A stretch of 49,392 nt of DNA, from the NCBI GenBank assembly GCA_958428295.1, contig CAUAFL010000011.1:1-49392 (forward strand). The letters are read 5' to 3'. This document shows positions 33,894 through 41,850 of the stretch, piece after piece. The notes beneath the pieces were generated by a model. The model did not search any database. It had not been told where the DNA came from and was given only the letters and a program-made list of their open reading frames with translations. This DNA is from an uncultured Bacillota bacterium. Its GTDB lineage: Bacteria > Bacillota_I > Bacilli_A > RF39 > UBA660. The position numbers and the translations under genes are program-made. Numbering within the stretch: position 1 is the stretch's first letter; the number at the start of each line of letters is the position of its first letter.

Positions 33894-35750
33894 TTAGTGC
33901 CCCTTTCGCTTTAAATATATTGATAATATTGCAATATCTGCTGGATTTACTCCACTAATACGACTAGCCTGTCCTAGCGTCAGTGGCTTTATTTTTTCTA
34001 ATTTCTGGCGCGCTTCGCTAGCTAGGTTGGGTACTTGTTGATAATTTATATCAAACGGTATTTTTTTATATTCAAAGGTCAGCATCTTTTGAGCATCTTT
34101 TTTCGCTTTATTAATATAACCTTCATATCTCACTTCAATTTCTACTTCTTCTAATATTTCTTGGTCATTTGGTAAACTAATAAATTTTTCTAACATAGAA
34201 ATCTTTATTTCTGGACGCTTTAATAATTCATATAAGGTTAAACCATCTTTTAGTGTAGCAGTAGATAATTGAAGTAAGTAATCGTTTATTTCTTTGGTAG
34301 GTGTAATTTTAGTTTGTTGCAGTTTTTCGATCAGTGCTGTTATTTTTTGCTTTTTTGTTAAAAATTTCTGATAAACTTCATCATTTATTAATCCTACTTG
34401 ATGACCATATTCTCTTAAACGTAAATCGGCGTTATCATTTCTTAACAGTAAACGATATTCTGCTCTTGATGTTAATAGTCGATAAGGATCTATGACCCCT
34501 TTTGTTGTTAAATCATCAATTAAAACGCCAATATAAGATTCATTTCTTTTTAATACTAACGGTTTTTTTCCTTCTAATTGTAAAGCTGCATTAATTCCTG
34601 CTACTAACCCTTGCCCAGCCGCTTCTTCATAGCCACTAGTGCCATTAATTTGCCCTGCTGTATAAAGACCTTTCACTAATTTTGTTTCTAAACTAGGAAA
34701 AATTTGGGTTGGATCAATTGCATCATATTCAATTGCATAGGCATATTTTACAATATGAGCTTTTTCTAAGCCTACTAGGCTATGTACCATTTCTTCCTGT
34801 ACTTGATGTGGCATACTGGTAGAAAATCCTTGTAAATAGATATCATCATAAAATAAACTTTCGGGTTCTAAAAATAATTGGTGTCGCTCTTTGGTGTGAA
34901 ATCGGACTACTTTATCTTCTATGGAAGGACAATACCTAGGTCCTACTCCTTCTACATACCCTCCATACATACTAGATTCTTTTAGATGCTGCCTAATAAT
35001 TTCGTGAGTTTTGGAATTCGTATAAACTAAATAGCAAGGAATTTGGTGTTGATAAGCAGTAGACACATTACTATCAAAAGAAAATTTTAAATTTTCTTCA
35101 CTACCTGGTTCTATTTTTGTTTTACTAAAATCAATGGAGGCCTTTTCAATTCTAGGAGGGGTTCCTGTTTTAAGTCGTAATATTTTAAAACCTAGTTTAG
35201 CTAAGGTATTACTTAGATGTTGACATGTTTTTTCACCATGGGGACCTTCTTTTTTCTTAGTATTTCCTACCAAAATTGAACTTTTTAGATAAGTGCCTGT
35301 TGTCAAAATCACTGCTTTAGATTGCAATATAGTTCCATTTGCTAATTTCACACCTAAAATAGTTCTTTCTTTGACTAATAAATCCTCTACTAGGGCTTCT
35401 TTGATTGTTAAGTAAGGTGTTTCCTCTAGTGTTTTGCGCATCTCTTTTTGATAGGTTACTTTGTCTGCTTGGGCTCGTAGGGCTTGAACTGCAGGTCCTT
35501 TCTTGGTATTTAACAATTTCATTTGTAAAGCACTTTTGTCGGTATTTTTGGCCATCTCGCCACCTAAAGCATCTATTTCTCGAACGACAATGCCTTTTGC
35601 TGGTCCACCAATTGAAGGATTACAGGGCATGTCAGCTATATTATTGATATTTCCTGTAATTAATAAAGTCTTATGGCCCTTTCTAGCACTTGCTAAACTG
35701 GCTTCACACCCTGCATGTCCGCCTCCTACTACAATGATTTCATAATCCAT
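33894..35750 (-). CDS. mnmG: tRNA uridine-5-carboxymethylaminomethyl modification enzyme MnmG
   Basis: FAD-dependent partner of MnmE that modifies U34 of several tRNAs (GidA). Seen: IIVVGGGHAGCEASLASAR (FAD dinucleotide loop), DMPCNPSIGGPAKG, LRLKTGTPPRI with YCPSIEDKVVRF, GLYTAGQINGTSGYEEAAGQG, and the C-terminal helical domain with ISGVNPADIAIL. 618 residues, normal. 15 bp behind mnmE. Confidence 0.96.
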   Translation of the reverse strand: MDYEIIVVGGGHAGCEASLASARKGHKTLLITGNINNIADMPCNPSIGGPAKGIVVREIDALGGEMAKNTDKSALQMKLLNTKKGPAVQALRAQADKVTYQKEMRKTLEETPYLTIKEALVEDLLVKERTILGVKLANGTILQSKAVILTTGTYLKSSILVGNTKKKEGPHGEKTCQHLSNTLAKLGFKILRLKTGTPPRIEKASIDFSKTKIEPGSEENLKFSFDSNVSTAYQHQIPCYLVYTNSKTHEIIRQHLKESSMYGGYVEGVGPRYCPSIEDKVVRFHTKERHQLFLEPESLFYDDIYLQGFSTSMPHQVQEEMVHSLVGLEKAHIVKYAYAIEYDAIDPTQIFPSLETKLVKGLYTAGQINGTSGYEEAAGQGLVAGINAALQLEGKKPLVLKRNESYIGVLIDDLTTKGVIDPYRLLTSRAEYRLLLRNDNADLRLREYGHQVGLINDEVYQKFLTKKQKITALIEKLQQTKITPTKEINDYLLQLSTATLKDGLTLYELLKRPEIKISMLEKFISLPNDQEILEEVEIEVRYEGYINKAKKDAQKMLTFEYKKIPFDINYQQVPNLASEARQKLEKIKPLTLGQASRISGVNPADIAILSIYLKRKGH

Positions 35751-35765
35751 AATTTCATCTCTTCT

Positions 35766-37130
35766 CTATTTACCTACACAGAAGCTAGCAAATAATTCAT
35801 CTAATAACTCATCATCATAACTTTCTCCTGTCATTTTTCCTAAAATATCAAATACTTCTTTTAAATCAATCGCAATCAAATCGATTGGCTGCTGGTTTAG
35901 AAGACTTGTTTTTGCCTGTTCTAAACTTTGAAATGCTGCCTTAGCCAATACCTGTTGTCGAGTATTGGCTAAATAACTAGCATCCTGTTCTATTAAATTT
36001 CCTAATTGGAACATTTTTTTTATTTCAGATTTTAAGCTATTAATCCCTTCCTCAGTATTAGTATTAGTACTGACAACATGCGAAAATGATAAATCTGTTT
36101 TTTGTATTTGCGCTGGCAAATCATTTTTATTGATGATAATAATTGAATTTTTGTCTTTTACCTTTTCTAGAATTTGTTGATCATCAATAGTTAATTTTTG
36201 ACTACCATTTAAAACTACTAAAATTAAATCAGCTTCCTCTATCAATTCTAAACTCTTGGCTACACCTATTTTTTCAACGATATTTTCAGTAGAGTGAATA
36301 CCAGCAGTATCTATCAGGGTCAATTCAATACCATCAAATAAAATATTGCCCTCGACAATATCACGAGTTGTTCCTTCAATATCAGTAACAATAGCTTTAT
36401 TTTGATTTAAAAAAGCATTTAGCAAACTGCTTTTACCAACGTTTGGTCGTCCTACGATAACCGTTTTAATTCCATTTTTTACTAATTCACAATTTTCACT
36501 TCGTTGGATTAATTCTTGCAGATCCTTACTTAAAGTAGTAATCGTTTTCATAACATCTTCTAATGTTACTTCCTCTATATCATAATACTCTGGATAATCA
36601 ATATTCACTTCTATACTAGCTAGTAGTCTTTTTAATTCTTTTCTAAAACGATTAATAAAATTTCTTAAGGTCCCATGTAAGGAAGAAAGTGCCATTTTGC
36701 GTGCAGTATCATTTTTACTATGGATCAGATCCATAATAGATTCAGCTTCTGTTAAATCAATTCGGCCATTTAAAAAGGCACGTTTTGTAAATTCGCCAGG
36801 TTCCGCTACTCTTGCACCTTGTAATTGCAACAACTCAAATATCTTTAACGTTGGATTAATTCCTCCATGACAGTTAATCTCCACTACATCCTCTCGAGTA
36901 AAAGTTTTAGGAGCACGCATGACAGTGACTAATACTTCATCAATTGTTTCCTTTTGATTTTGAATATAACCGTAATGAATTGTATGACTAGCAACAGTGG
37001 TTAAATCTTTTCCTAAAAAAACAGAGTTAACTAATGAAATAGATTCTTGTCCACTAACTCTAATAATAGAAATAGCACCTATTCCTAACTTTGTGGAAAT
37101 GGCCACGATTGTATCTGCATCATTTTTCAT
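35766..37130 (-). CDS. mnmE: tRNA modification GTPase MnmE
   Basis: GTPase partner of MnmG (TrmE). N-terminal formyl-THF-binding domain (1-118), helical domain, and inserted G domain: GRPNVGKSSLLNAFL, GTTRD, DTAGIHST, NKND. The C-terminal CVGK matches the conserved C-(I/L/V)-G-K end. 454 residues. SD GGGAGGA; 10 bp after the orphan upstream gene. Confidence 0.96.
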   Translation of the reverse strand: MKNDADTIVAISTKLGIGAISIIRVSGQESISLVNSVFLGKDLTTVASHTIHYGYIQNQKETIDEVLVTVMRAPKTFTREDVVEINCHGGINPTLKIFELLQLQGARVAEPGEFTKRAFLNGRIDLTEAESIMDLIHSKNDTARKMALSSLHGTLRNFINRFRKELKRLLASIEVNIDYPEYYDIEEVTLEDVMKTITTLSKDLQELIQRSENCELVKNGIKTVIVGRPNVGKSSLLNAFLNQNKAIVTDIEGTTRDIVEGNILFDGIELTLIDTAGIHSTENIVEKIGVAKSLELIEEADLILVVLNGSQKLTIDDQQILEKVKDKNSIIIINKNDLPAQIQKTDLSFSHVVSTNTNTEEGINSLKSEIKKMFQLGNLIEQDASYLANTRQQVLAKAAFQSLEQAKTSLLNQQPIDLIAIDLKEVFDILGKMTGESYDDELLDELFASFCVGK

Positions 37131-37140
37131 GTTATCCTCC

Positions 37141-37845
37141 CTATTTTACTATTTTTTTGGGGGTAAGCTGATAAATTCCCAATGTTTCAAGTGCTTGTTG
37201 ATGCGTATAGGAGCGGAGTAAACGTTCCGAAGTCGCCATATCAGTGACAGAATACAGCGTTGCAAAATGTCCCTCTTCATCGGGCAATTGGCTTAAAGTA
37301 TCAGTTTTAGCATCATAAACTACATAATTGCCAATTGAATGGTTATTGATTAATGTTTCTTGTGAAAAATTTTTTCTAAGAGCTTCCAGATCACTAAAAG
37401 TATAATTTTGGGGATTTTCAAAGATTGGTTCGATAAGAACACAAATATGGGTGCTAATTCTATCCCCTTTCATATAATAGAGTTGATGCATATAATTTTT
37501 GACACAGTTTTGATAGGCCATGATTTCATTAAAGGTAATTTGTGGATATAATTGATGCCTTTTTTTTACTTCTAGAGCTAAGCCTACTACTTTAGAAAAA
37601 CTTTGATGATAGAGGTTATGAGCCTTATCAAGATATTCTTTGGGCGGTTCAAAAAGAGTATGATCTTCACCGATGACCAGGCTATTAAGGTATATTTCAT
37701 ATTGTTCATAGATCTCTTTATTGTGAAGAGACAATTGATACTCTTGTACTTGCTGTGTCTCTTCCAAGTCTTTGATTCGTTGTTGCGTTACCATTTTCAG
37801 ACTGTTCACAAAATGAATATGCTTTTGTAATTCTATATTTTCCAT
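37141..37845 (-). CDS. Hypothetical soluble protein, unknown
   Basis: 234 residues from the ATG at 37845 (SD GAAGGAAG). No membrane segment, signal or recognised motif. The N-terminal 60 residues are strongly helical and Gln-rich (possible coiled coil). The middle is rich in Tyr, His and Gln, and the C-terminal part has a beta-like GNYVVYDAKTDTLSQLPDEEGHFATLYSV. It has its own promoter and leads into mnmE, in a place where Bacillus jag is followed directly by mnmE. Confidence 0.6.
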   Translation of the reverse strand: MENIELQKHIHFVNSLKMVTQQRIKDLEETQQVQEYQLSLHNKEIYEQYEIYLNSLVIGEDHTLFEPPKEYLDKAHNLYHQSFSKVVGLALEVKKRHQLYPQITFNEIMAYQNCVKNYMHQLYYMKGDRISTHICVLIEPIFENPQNYTFSDLEALRKNFSQETLINNHSIGNYVVYDAKTDTLSQLPDEEGHFATLYSVTDMATSERLLRSYTHQQALETLGIYQLTPKKIVK

Positions 37846-37877
37846 AGTCAATACTTCCTTCTTTAATTTGTGCCTTT

Positions 37878-37906
37878 ATTATAAATGAATTTCTACTAAA
37901 AGTAAA
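37878..37906 (-). promoter_or_regulatory. Promoter for orphan-mnmE-mnmG-rsmG
   Basis: Minus strand: TTTACT (37901-37906), 17-bp spacer, TATAAT (37878-37883). The -35 lies in the T-rich tail of the jag terminator. Confidence 0.7.
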
Positions 37907-37927
37907 GAAAAGAGCCTAAGCCCTTTT
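37900..37927 (-). terminator. Intrinsic terminator of rnpA-yidC-jag
   Basis: Minus strand AAAAGGGC-TTAG-GCTCTTTT (one G-U pair) followed by C and TTT. Confidence 0.65.
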
Positions 37928-37963
37928 ATCATTTCATTTGTCTAGGAAATTTGGGATATTATT

Positions 37964-38572
37964 TTAACTTGAACGAGGTTTAATTACAACACGACGATTG
38001 GGTTCTTCACCGATACTTTCAGTATAGACATATTTATGATTTGTTAAAGCATTATGAACAATTCGACGTTCATAAGAATTCATAGAATCCATTGTTACTT
38101 CTATTTTAGTATCTGCTACTTCCCGGGCCAAGTTTTTAGCTAGGATTTCTAGGTGTTTTTCATTTTTTTCTTTATAATCACTAACATCAATTATAAAACG
38201 ATAATTTGTCCCTAGTTTATTCTTGATAATTTGATTGATAACAATTGTTAAGGCTGCTAAATTCTTACCATTTTTGCCTATCAATAAAGCATCATTATTG
38301 GAATACAAGTGATAGATGGGAACATCATGATGCATTTGAATCTCAATGTTTACTTGAAAACCTATATCTTTTAAGACTGTTTCAATTATTTCTTTTAAAT
38401 ACTCTTTCGCTTCTCTTTTCTCAATGACTTCAATTTCTACTTTTTTACTAAGTAAAGTCTTTTTTTCTTCTTTTATAATAATTAATAAATTTTCTTTTAG
38501 TTCTTGCAAATCGATAGTGGCTTTATTAATTGCTTCGTCTAAATTTTTTCCAATATAACTATGCTTTTCCAT
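37964..38572 (-). CDS. jag: RNA-binding protein Jag/KhpB
   Basis: SpoIIIJ-associated protein, 202 residues from the ATG at 38572. Jag-N domain (YIGKNLDEAINKATIDL ... TLLSKKVEIEV), KH-II domain (DALLIGKNGKNLAALTIVINQII) and R3H domain (MNSYERRIVHNALTNHKYVYTESIGEEPNRRVVI). Binds RNA with KhpA and affects elongation and division. The start overlaps yidC by 14 nt. The SD is distant (GGGGG about 14 nt upstream), so translation is probably coupled. Confidence 0.93.
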   Translation of the reverse strand: MEKHSYIGKNLDEAINKATIDLQELKENLLIIIKEEKKTLLSKKVEIEVIEKREAKEYLKEIIETVLKDIGFQVNIEIQMHHDVPIYHLYSNNDALLIGKNGKNLAALTIVINQIIKNKLGTNYRFIIDVSDYKEKNEKHLEILAKNLAREVADTKIEVTMDSMNSYERRIVHNALTNHKYVYTESIGEEPNRRVVIKPRSS

Positions 38573-39494
38573 GGTTTTCTTTATTCCCCCTTTTAACAAG
38601 AATATTTTGAACGACCATAAAATAGTTGCCGACTAACCAGTAAATACTTAAAGCCGCTGGCATAAATAAACCAGTAACAATGATCATAATGCTCATCATA
38701 ACAGGCATCATTTTCATAGAGGCATCCGTTGCTGCTGTATTAGCAGTCATTTTAAATGTTAAAAGGGTAGATGCTGCCATTAAAATCATTAAAATAATAT
38801 ACATATAGAAAGTATTAGTACCAAAGCCAATCATTGGGGTTGTTCCTAGTTGTAAACCTAAGAAGCGTTCTTCAAAAATAGCCGGTACTCGGTTAATTGC
38901 TTCTAAAAAAGCCAAAAGTAGAGGAAGCTGAATAAAGGAAATTAAACAACTACTAAGGGGATTAAAGTGATATTTCTGATAAATCATCATCATTTCTTGA
39001 TTTTGTTTCATTATTGATTGTTCATCTGTTTTATTTGCATATTTTTTCTTGATTTTTTCTAATTCTGGATTTATTTTTTGCATCATTTCTGATTGCAAAG
39101 ACATTTTCTTAGTAAATGGATAAAGTATCAATCTTAAGGCAAGAGTAATAATAATAATACTTACTGCATAACTACCAAAATATTTTCCTAACCATAAGAT
39201 GACAAAAGCAAGTGGTTTGACAAAGAAGCTAGTCCAAAGACCTTCATATTTTCCAGAGGTTGCTTTAAATTCGTCACACTTTGGCAATTTATCAATTTTT
39301 ACCCCATTTTTTTGATACAGTTCTCTGGTTTTTTTATTAGTCGGTTGACAAAGAATATTCTCCGTCAATGCTTGACCTGTTTCTGGATTTTTTACGGCTT
39401 TTTTATTTTTATCGACTAAGGTTGTTTGACATCCTGTTAATAAAATTACTAACAGAAGGAGAATAATAATTTTTGATTTACTTTTTTTCTTCAT
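38559..39494 (-). CDS. yidC: Membrane protein insertase YidC/SpoIIIJ
   Basis: Oxa1/YidC insertase. Lipoprotein signal with lipobox LLTGC, acylated Cys22; five hydrophobic segments; YAVSIIIITLALRLILYPFTKK with the conserved positive residue in the groove; MQKINPELEKIKKKY; IQLPLLLAFLEAI; ALSIYWLVGNYFMVVQN. About 311 residues. Start at 39494 overlaps the rnpA end; AGGAGG lies 12 nt upstream, a long spacing. Sole YidC in the window, so it may serve both growth and sporulation. Confidence 0.95.
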   Translation of the reverse strand: MKKKSKSKIIILLLLVILLTGCQTTLVDKNKKAVKNPETGQALTENILCQPTNKKTRELYQKNGVKIDKLPKCDEFKATSGKYEGLWTSFFVKPLAFVILWLGKYFGSYAVSIIIITLALRLILYPFTKKMSLQSEMMQKINPELEKIKKKYANKTDEQSIMKQNQEMMMIYQKYHFNPLSSCLISFIQLPLLLAFLEAINRVPAIFEERFLGLQLGTTPMIGFGTNTFYMYIILMILMAASTLLTFKMTANTAATDASMKMMPVMMSIMIIVTGLFMPAALSIYWLVGNYFMVVQNILVKRGNKENHGKA

Positions 39495-39834
39495 GGATAT
39501 GGGTGACCTCCTCAATTTTATGTAATAATTTATTTAAATCCTTGTCCATTTCTAGATAGGATAGATCAAGGCAACTCTTTCTTACCATTATAATACAATC
39601 AAAACAAAAAGCATAGTTCTTTTGATAGTTTCTAAGAATTGCTCTGGTTTTTCTTTTTAAATGATTTCTAACCACCGCGGAGCCTATTTTTTTACCAACG
39701 GATACGCCATACTTATTATATGAAAGACAACTAGGTTGATAGAAGATTATAAAGTGTCGACTTTTTACCTGTTGACCGGTTTTAATTAGCTCTTCAAATT
39801 TGCGACTCTCTTTTATAACAAATTTCTTATTCAC
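39478..39834 (-). CDS. rnpA: Ribonuclease P protein component
   Basis: Protein subunit that positions the RNase P RNA on pre-tRNA. The core GVSVGKKIGSAVVRNHLKRKTRAILR carries the RNR-type motif. 118 residues. GTG start behind AAAGGAAGTGA. A terminator separates it from rpmH, so its own promoter or read-through is needed. Confidence 0.94.
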   Translation of the reverse strand: MNKKFVIKESRKFEELIKTGQQVKSRHFIIFYQPSCLSYNKYGVSVGKKIGSAVVRNHLKRKTRAILRNYQKNYAFCFDCIIMVRKSCLDLSYLEMDKDLNKLLHKIEEVTHIHEEKK

Positions 39835-39856
39835 CTAGTTCACTTCCTTTGGATAG

Positions 39857-39886
39857 AGTAAAAAACCACTGTAAAAACAGTGGACT
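39857..39886 (-). terminator. Terminator or attenuator between rpmH and rnpA
   Basis: Perfect 7-bp stem CCACTGT-TTTT-ACAGTGG (arms 39877-39883 and 39866-39872) followed by six T on the minus strand. It sits just after the rpmH stop and 23 bp before the rnpA SD, so it would set the L34:RnpA ratio. Confidence 0.75.
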
Positions 39887-40015
39887 TTATTTTACTAATT
39901 CTTTGCGCCCTTTCTGGCGACGACAATTTAAGATGTTGCCAGCGGCATTTTTACGGGCAAAGAAACCATGTTTTTTTGCTCTTTTTCTTTTATTAGGTTG
40001 ATACGTTCTTTTCAT
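39887..40015 (-). CDS. rpmH: 50S ribosomal protein L34
   Basis: 42 residues: MKRTYQPNKRKRAKKHGFFA at the start, C-terminal CRRQKGRKELVK. Two residues shorter than the usual 44, with the gap between HGF-x-AR and the RR-x-KGR block. SD GGAGGTGG. Conserved neighbour of dnaA across bacteria. Promoter at 40047-40076. Confidence 0.95.
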   Translation of the reverse strand: MKRTYQPNKRKRAKKHGFFARKNAAGNILNCRRQKGRKELVK

Positions 40016-40046
40016 TTCTTCCACCTCCAGACATGAAATCTACATT

Positions 40047-40076
40047 ATTATAATAGAGATACCTTCGTTTTGTCAA
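40047..40076 (-). promoter_or_regulatory. Sigma-A promoter for rpmH
   Basis: Minus strand: consensus TTGACA (40071-40076), 18-bp spacer, consensus TATAAT (40047-40052). The strongest promoter seen in the window, diverging from dnaA. Confidence 0.85.
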
Positions 40077-40344
40077 GAAATGTTCTAAAAATGAATAATT
40101 ATAATGATTATTTTTCCACATAATTCACAATCCTGTGGAAAGGAAAATTAACATTGTGAATTATAAAACTGTGGAAAATGTGGAAAACTCACTTATAACC
40201 TTATATTATTTCTTTTTTAATTGTGGAGAAATTTGTCGAAATATTGTGGATAACTAATTTTTAAAATTTTGCTATTTCTTTTTCCACAGTTTTAGAGTAT
40301 TATAATGGTGATTTAGTCAAATTGTGCAGGGGAGGTGATGGTTA
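40077..40344. other. oriC: Chromosomal replication origin oriC (upstream of dnaA)
   Basis: AT-rich 270-bp gap with seven DnaA-box-like 9-mers. TGTGGATAA (consensus) at 40245-40253; TGTGGAAAA at 40170-40178 and, directly adjacent, 40179-40187; TGTGGAAAG at 40134-40142; TGTGGAGAA at 40222-40230; reverse TTTTCCACA at 40112-40120 and 40280-40288. An AT-rich stretch with a CTA trio follows the consensus box (40254 on), a possible unwinding site. Gene orientation reverses here, which supports an active origin. A TATAAT at 40301-40306 serves dnaA; the last box overlaps its -35 zone, so DnaA probably represses itself. Confidence 0.88.
40301..40306 (+). promoter_or_regulatory. dnaA promoter -10
   Basis: TATAAT 39 bp before the dnaA start. 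The expected -35 region (40278-40283) is poor and is overlapped by the reverse DnaA box at 40280-40288. Confidence 0.55.
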
Positions 40345-41706
40345 TTGAATATAACTGTTTTATGGACAAATGTCTTAAATGAGATTAAAGACGAACTATC
40401 ATCTCTAGCTTACAATACTTGGTTCCAAGACGTAACACTTAAAGAGTTAAAAGAGGGCGTAGCTATTATCATTGTTCCTATGTCTATTCATAAAAAGCAT
40501 CTAGCGGACAACTATACTGAGTTAATTCAAATTGCTCTTAACAAGGTTACTGGTACTAATTTTGAACTAGAATTTTTTTTACCAGAGGAATTAGCAGGGG
40601 ATGAAGCTGTAAAAATTGGGGAAAGTGTGGAAGAAGGTGTTCCCAAGTCCTATAAGGAAAAATCTAATTTAAATGCTAACTATAATTTTGATAATTTTAT
40701 TGTTGGAAATAGTAATAAGTTTGCACAGGCGGCGGCTTTATCCGTTGCAGAAAATCCCGGTAAAATGTATAATCCATTATTTATTTATGGTAACAGTGGT
40801 TTAGGTAAAACACATCTCATGCACGCCATTGGCAATTATATTATAGAAAACTCTAATCGACGAGTTTTATATGTTACTAGTGACCAATTTCGGGATGATT
40901 TTGTAGATAGTAAGAAAAAAGATGAAAGCGGTACTAATTTCAATTTAGTAGATTTTTTTAAGAACAAATATCGTAATATTGATGTTTTAATTATTGATGA
41001 TATACAGTTTTTAGGAGGGGCGACACAAACACAGCAAGAATTTTTTCATACTTTTACAAATTTATATAATGATAGTAAGCAAATTATTATTTCTTCTGAT
41101 CGCTCTCCTAACGATTTAAAATTATTAGAAGAGCGATTAAGAACTCGATTTTGTTGGGGTTTAACAGTCAATATTTATCCTCCTGATTTTGAATTGCGTA
41201 AAGAAATTTTGCGAAAAAAGATTATGGCAGGAAATTTTGAGACTGATATTCCTATTGATGTTATTGAATATATTGCATCAAATATGGGGACCGATGTACG
41301 ACAATTAGAAGGATCAATTACAAGATTAGTTGCTTATTCCACTATTATGGGTGGCGCTAAAATTGATTTAAACCTGGCAATCGAAGCCTTAAAAGATTTT
41401 ATTAGCAAGGGAATTAGTGAAAAAAACGATGTAGCTCGTATTCAAAAAATTGTTTCTGAGTACTTTCAGATTTCGGTAGAAGATATACGTTCTAAAAAAC
41501 GAAGTAGTAATATTGCTTTCCCAAGACAGATTGCCATGTATCTATGTCGCAAAATGACGACAGAATCTTTTCCTAAAATTGGTACTGAATTTGGAGGAAA
41601 AGATCATTCAACTGTTATGCACTCAGTGGAAAAAATTGAAAATGAAATAAAACAAAATCCTGATTTAGCGAACATCATTCAAAAATTAGAAAATGACATA
41701 AAATAA
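40345..41706 (+). CDS. dnaA: Chromosomal replication initiator DnaA
   Basis: AAA+ initiator of 453 residues. Domain I 1-80 (LWTNVLNEIKDELSSLAYNTWF); short linker 81-112; AAA+ domain with Walker A GNSGLGKT (149-156), Walker B VLIIDDIQFLGG and sensor ISSDRSPNDL; domain IV with the DNA-binding signature GGKDHSTVMHSVEKIE. Starts with TTG at 40345 behind GGGGAGGTGATGG; the ATG at 40338 is out of frame. The rare start may keep expression low. Confidence 0.97.
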   Translation: MNITVLWTNVLNEIKDELSSLAYNTWFQDVTLKELKEGVAIIIVPMSIHKKHLADNYTELIQIALNKVTGTNFELEFFLPEELAGDEAVKIGESVEEGVPKSYKEKSNLNANYNFDNFIVGNSNKFAQAAALSVAENPGKMYNPLFIYGNSGLGKTHLMHAIGNYIIENSNRRVLYVTSDQFRDDFVDSKKKDESGTNFNLVDFFKNKYRNIDVLIIDDIQFLGGATQTQQEFFHTFTNLYNDSKQIIISSDRSPNDLKLLEERLRTRFCWGLTVNIYPPDFELRKEILRKKIMAGNFETDIPIDVIEYIASNMGTDVRQLEGSITRLVAYSTIMGGAKIDLNLAIEALKDFISKGISEKNDVARIQKIVSEYFQISVEDIRSKKRSSNIAFPRQIAMYLCRKMTTESFPKIGTEFGGKDHSTVMHSVEKIENEIKQNPDLANIIQKLENDIK

Positions 41707-41850
41707 AACGCCTGTGGGAAAAGAAATAGTTTAGAATTAATTTTCCACAAGATATCCTTATGAATTTATGTTATAATATAAGAGAAAAAAGAATTTTCAA
41801 CAGTTTCCACCGTATTAATATAAATAATATAAAAGAAAGAAGGAATATAA
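41707..41850 (+). promoter_or_regulatory. dnaA-dnaN intergenic region with DnaA boxes and promoter
   Basis: Holds an inverted pair of DnaA-box variants, TGTGGGAAA (41713-41721) and TTTTCCACA (41741-41749), like the second half of a bipartite Bacillus origin. An extended -10 promoter TGTTATAAT (41769-41777) for dnaN follows. Confidence 0.6.

Noticed and set aside
38115..38130. Noc-binding-site-like CCCGGG in jag
   Set aside because: Only the central six bases and a few flanking ones match the Bacillus Noc site (about 10 of 14 bases), and the site lies within coding sequence.
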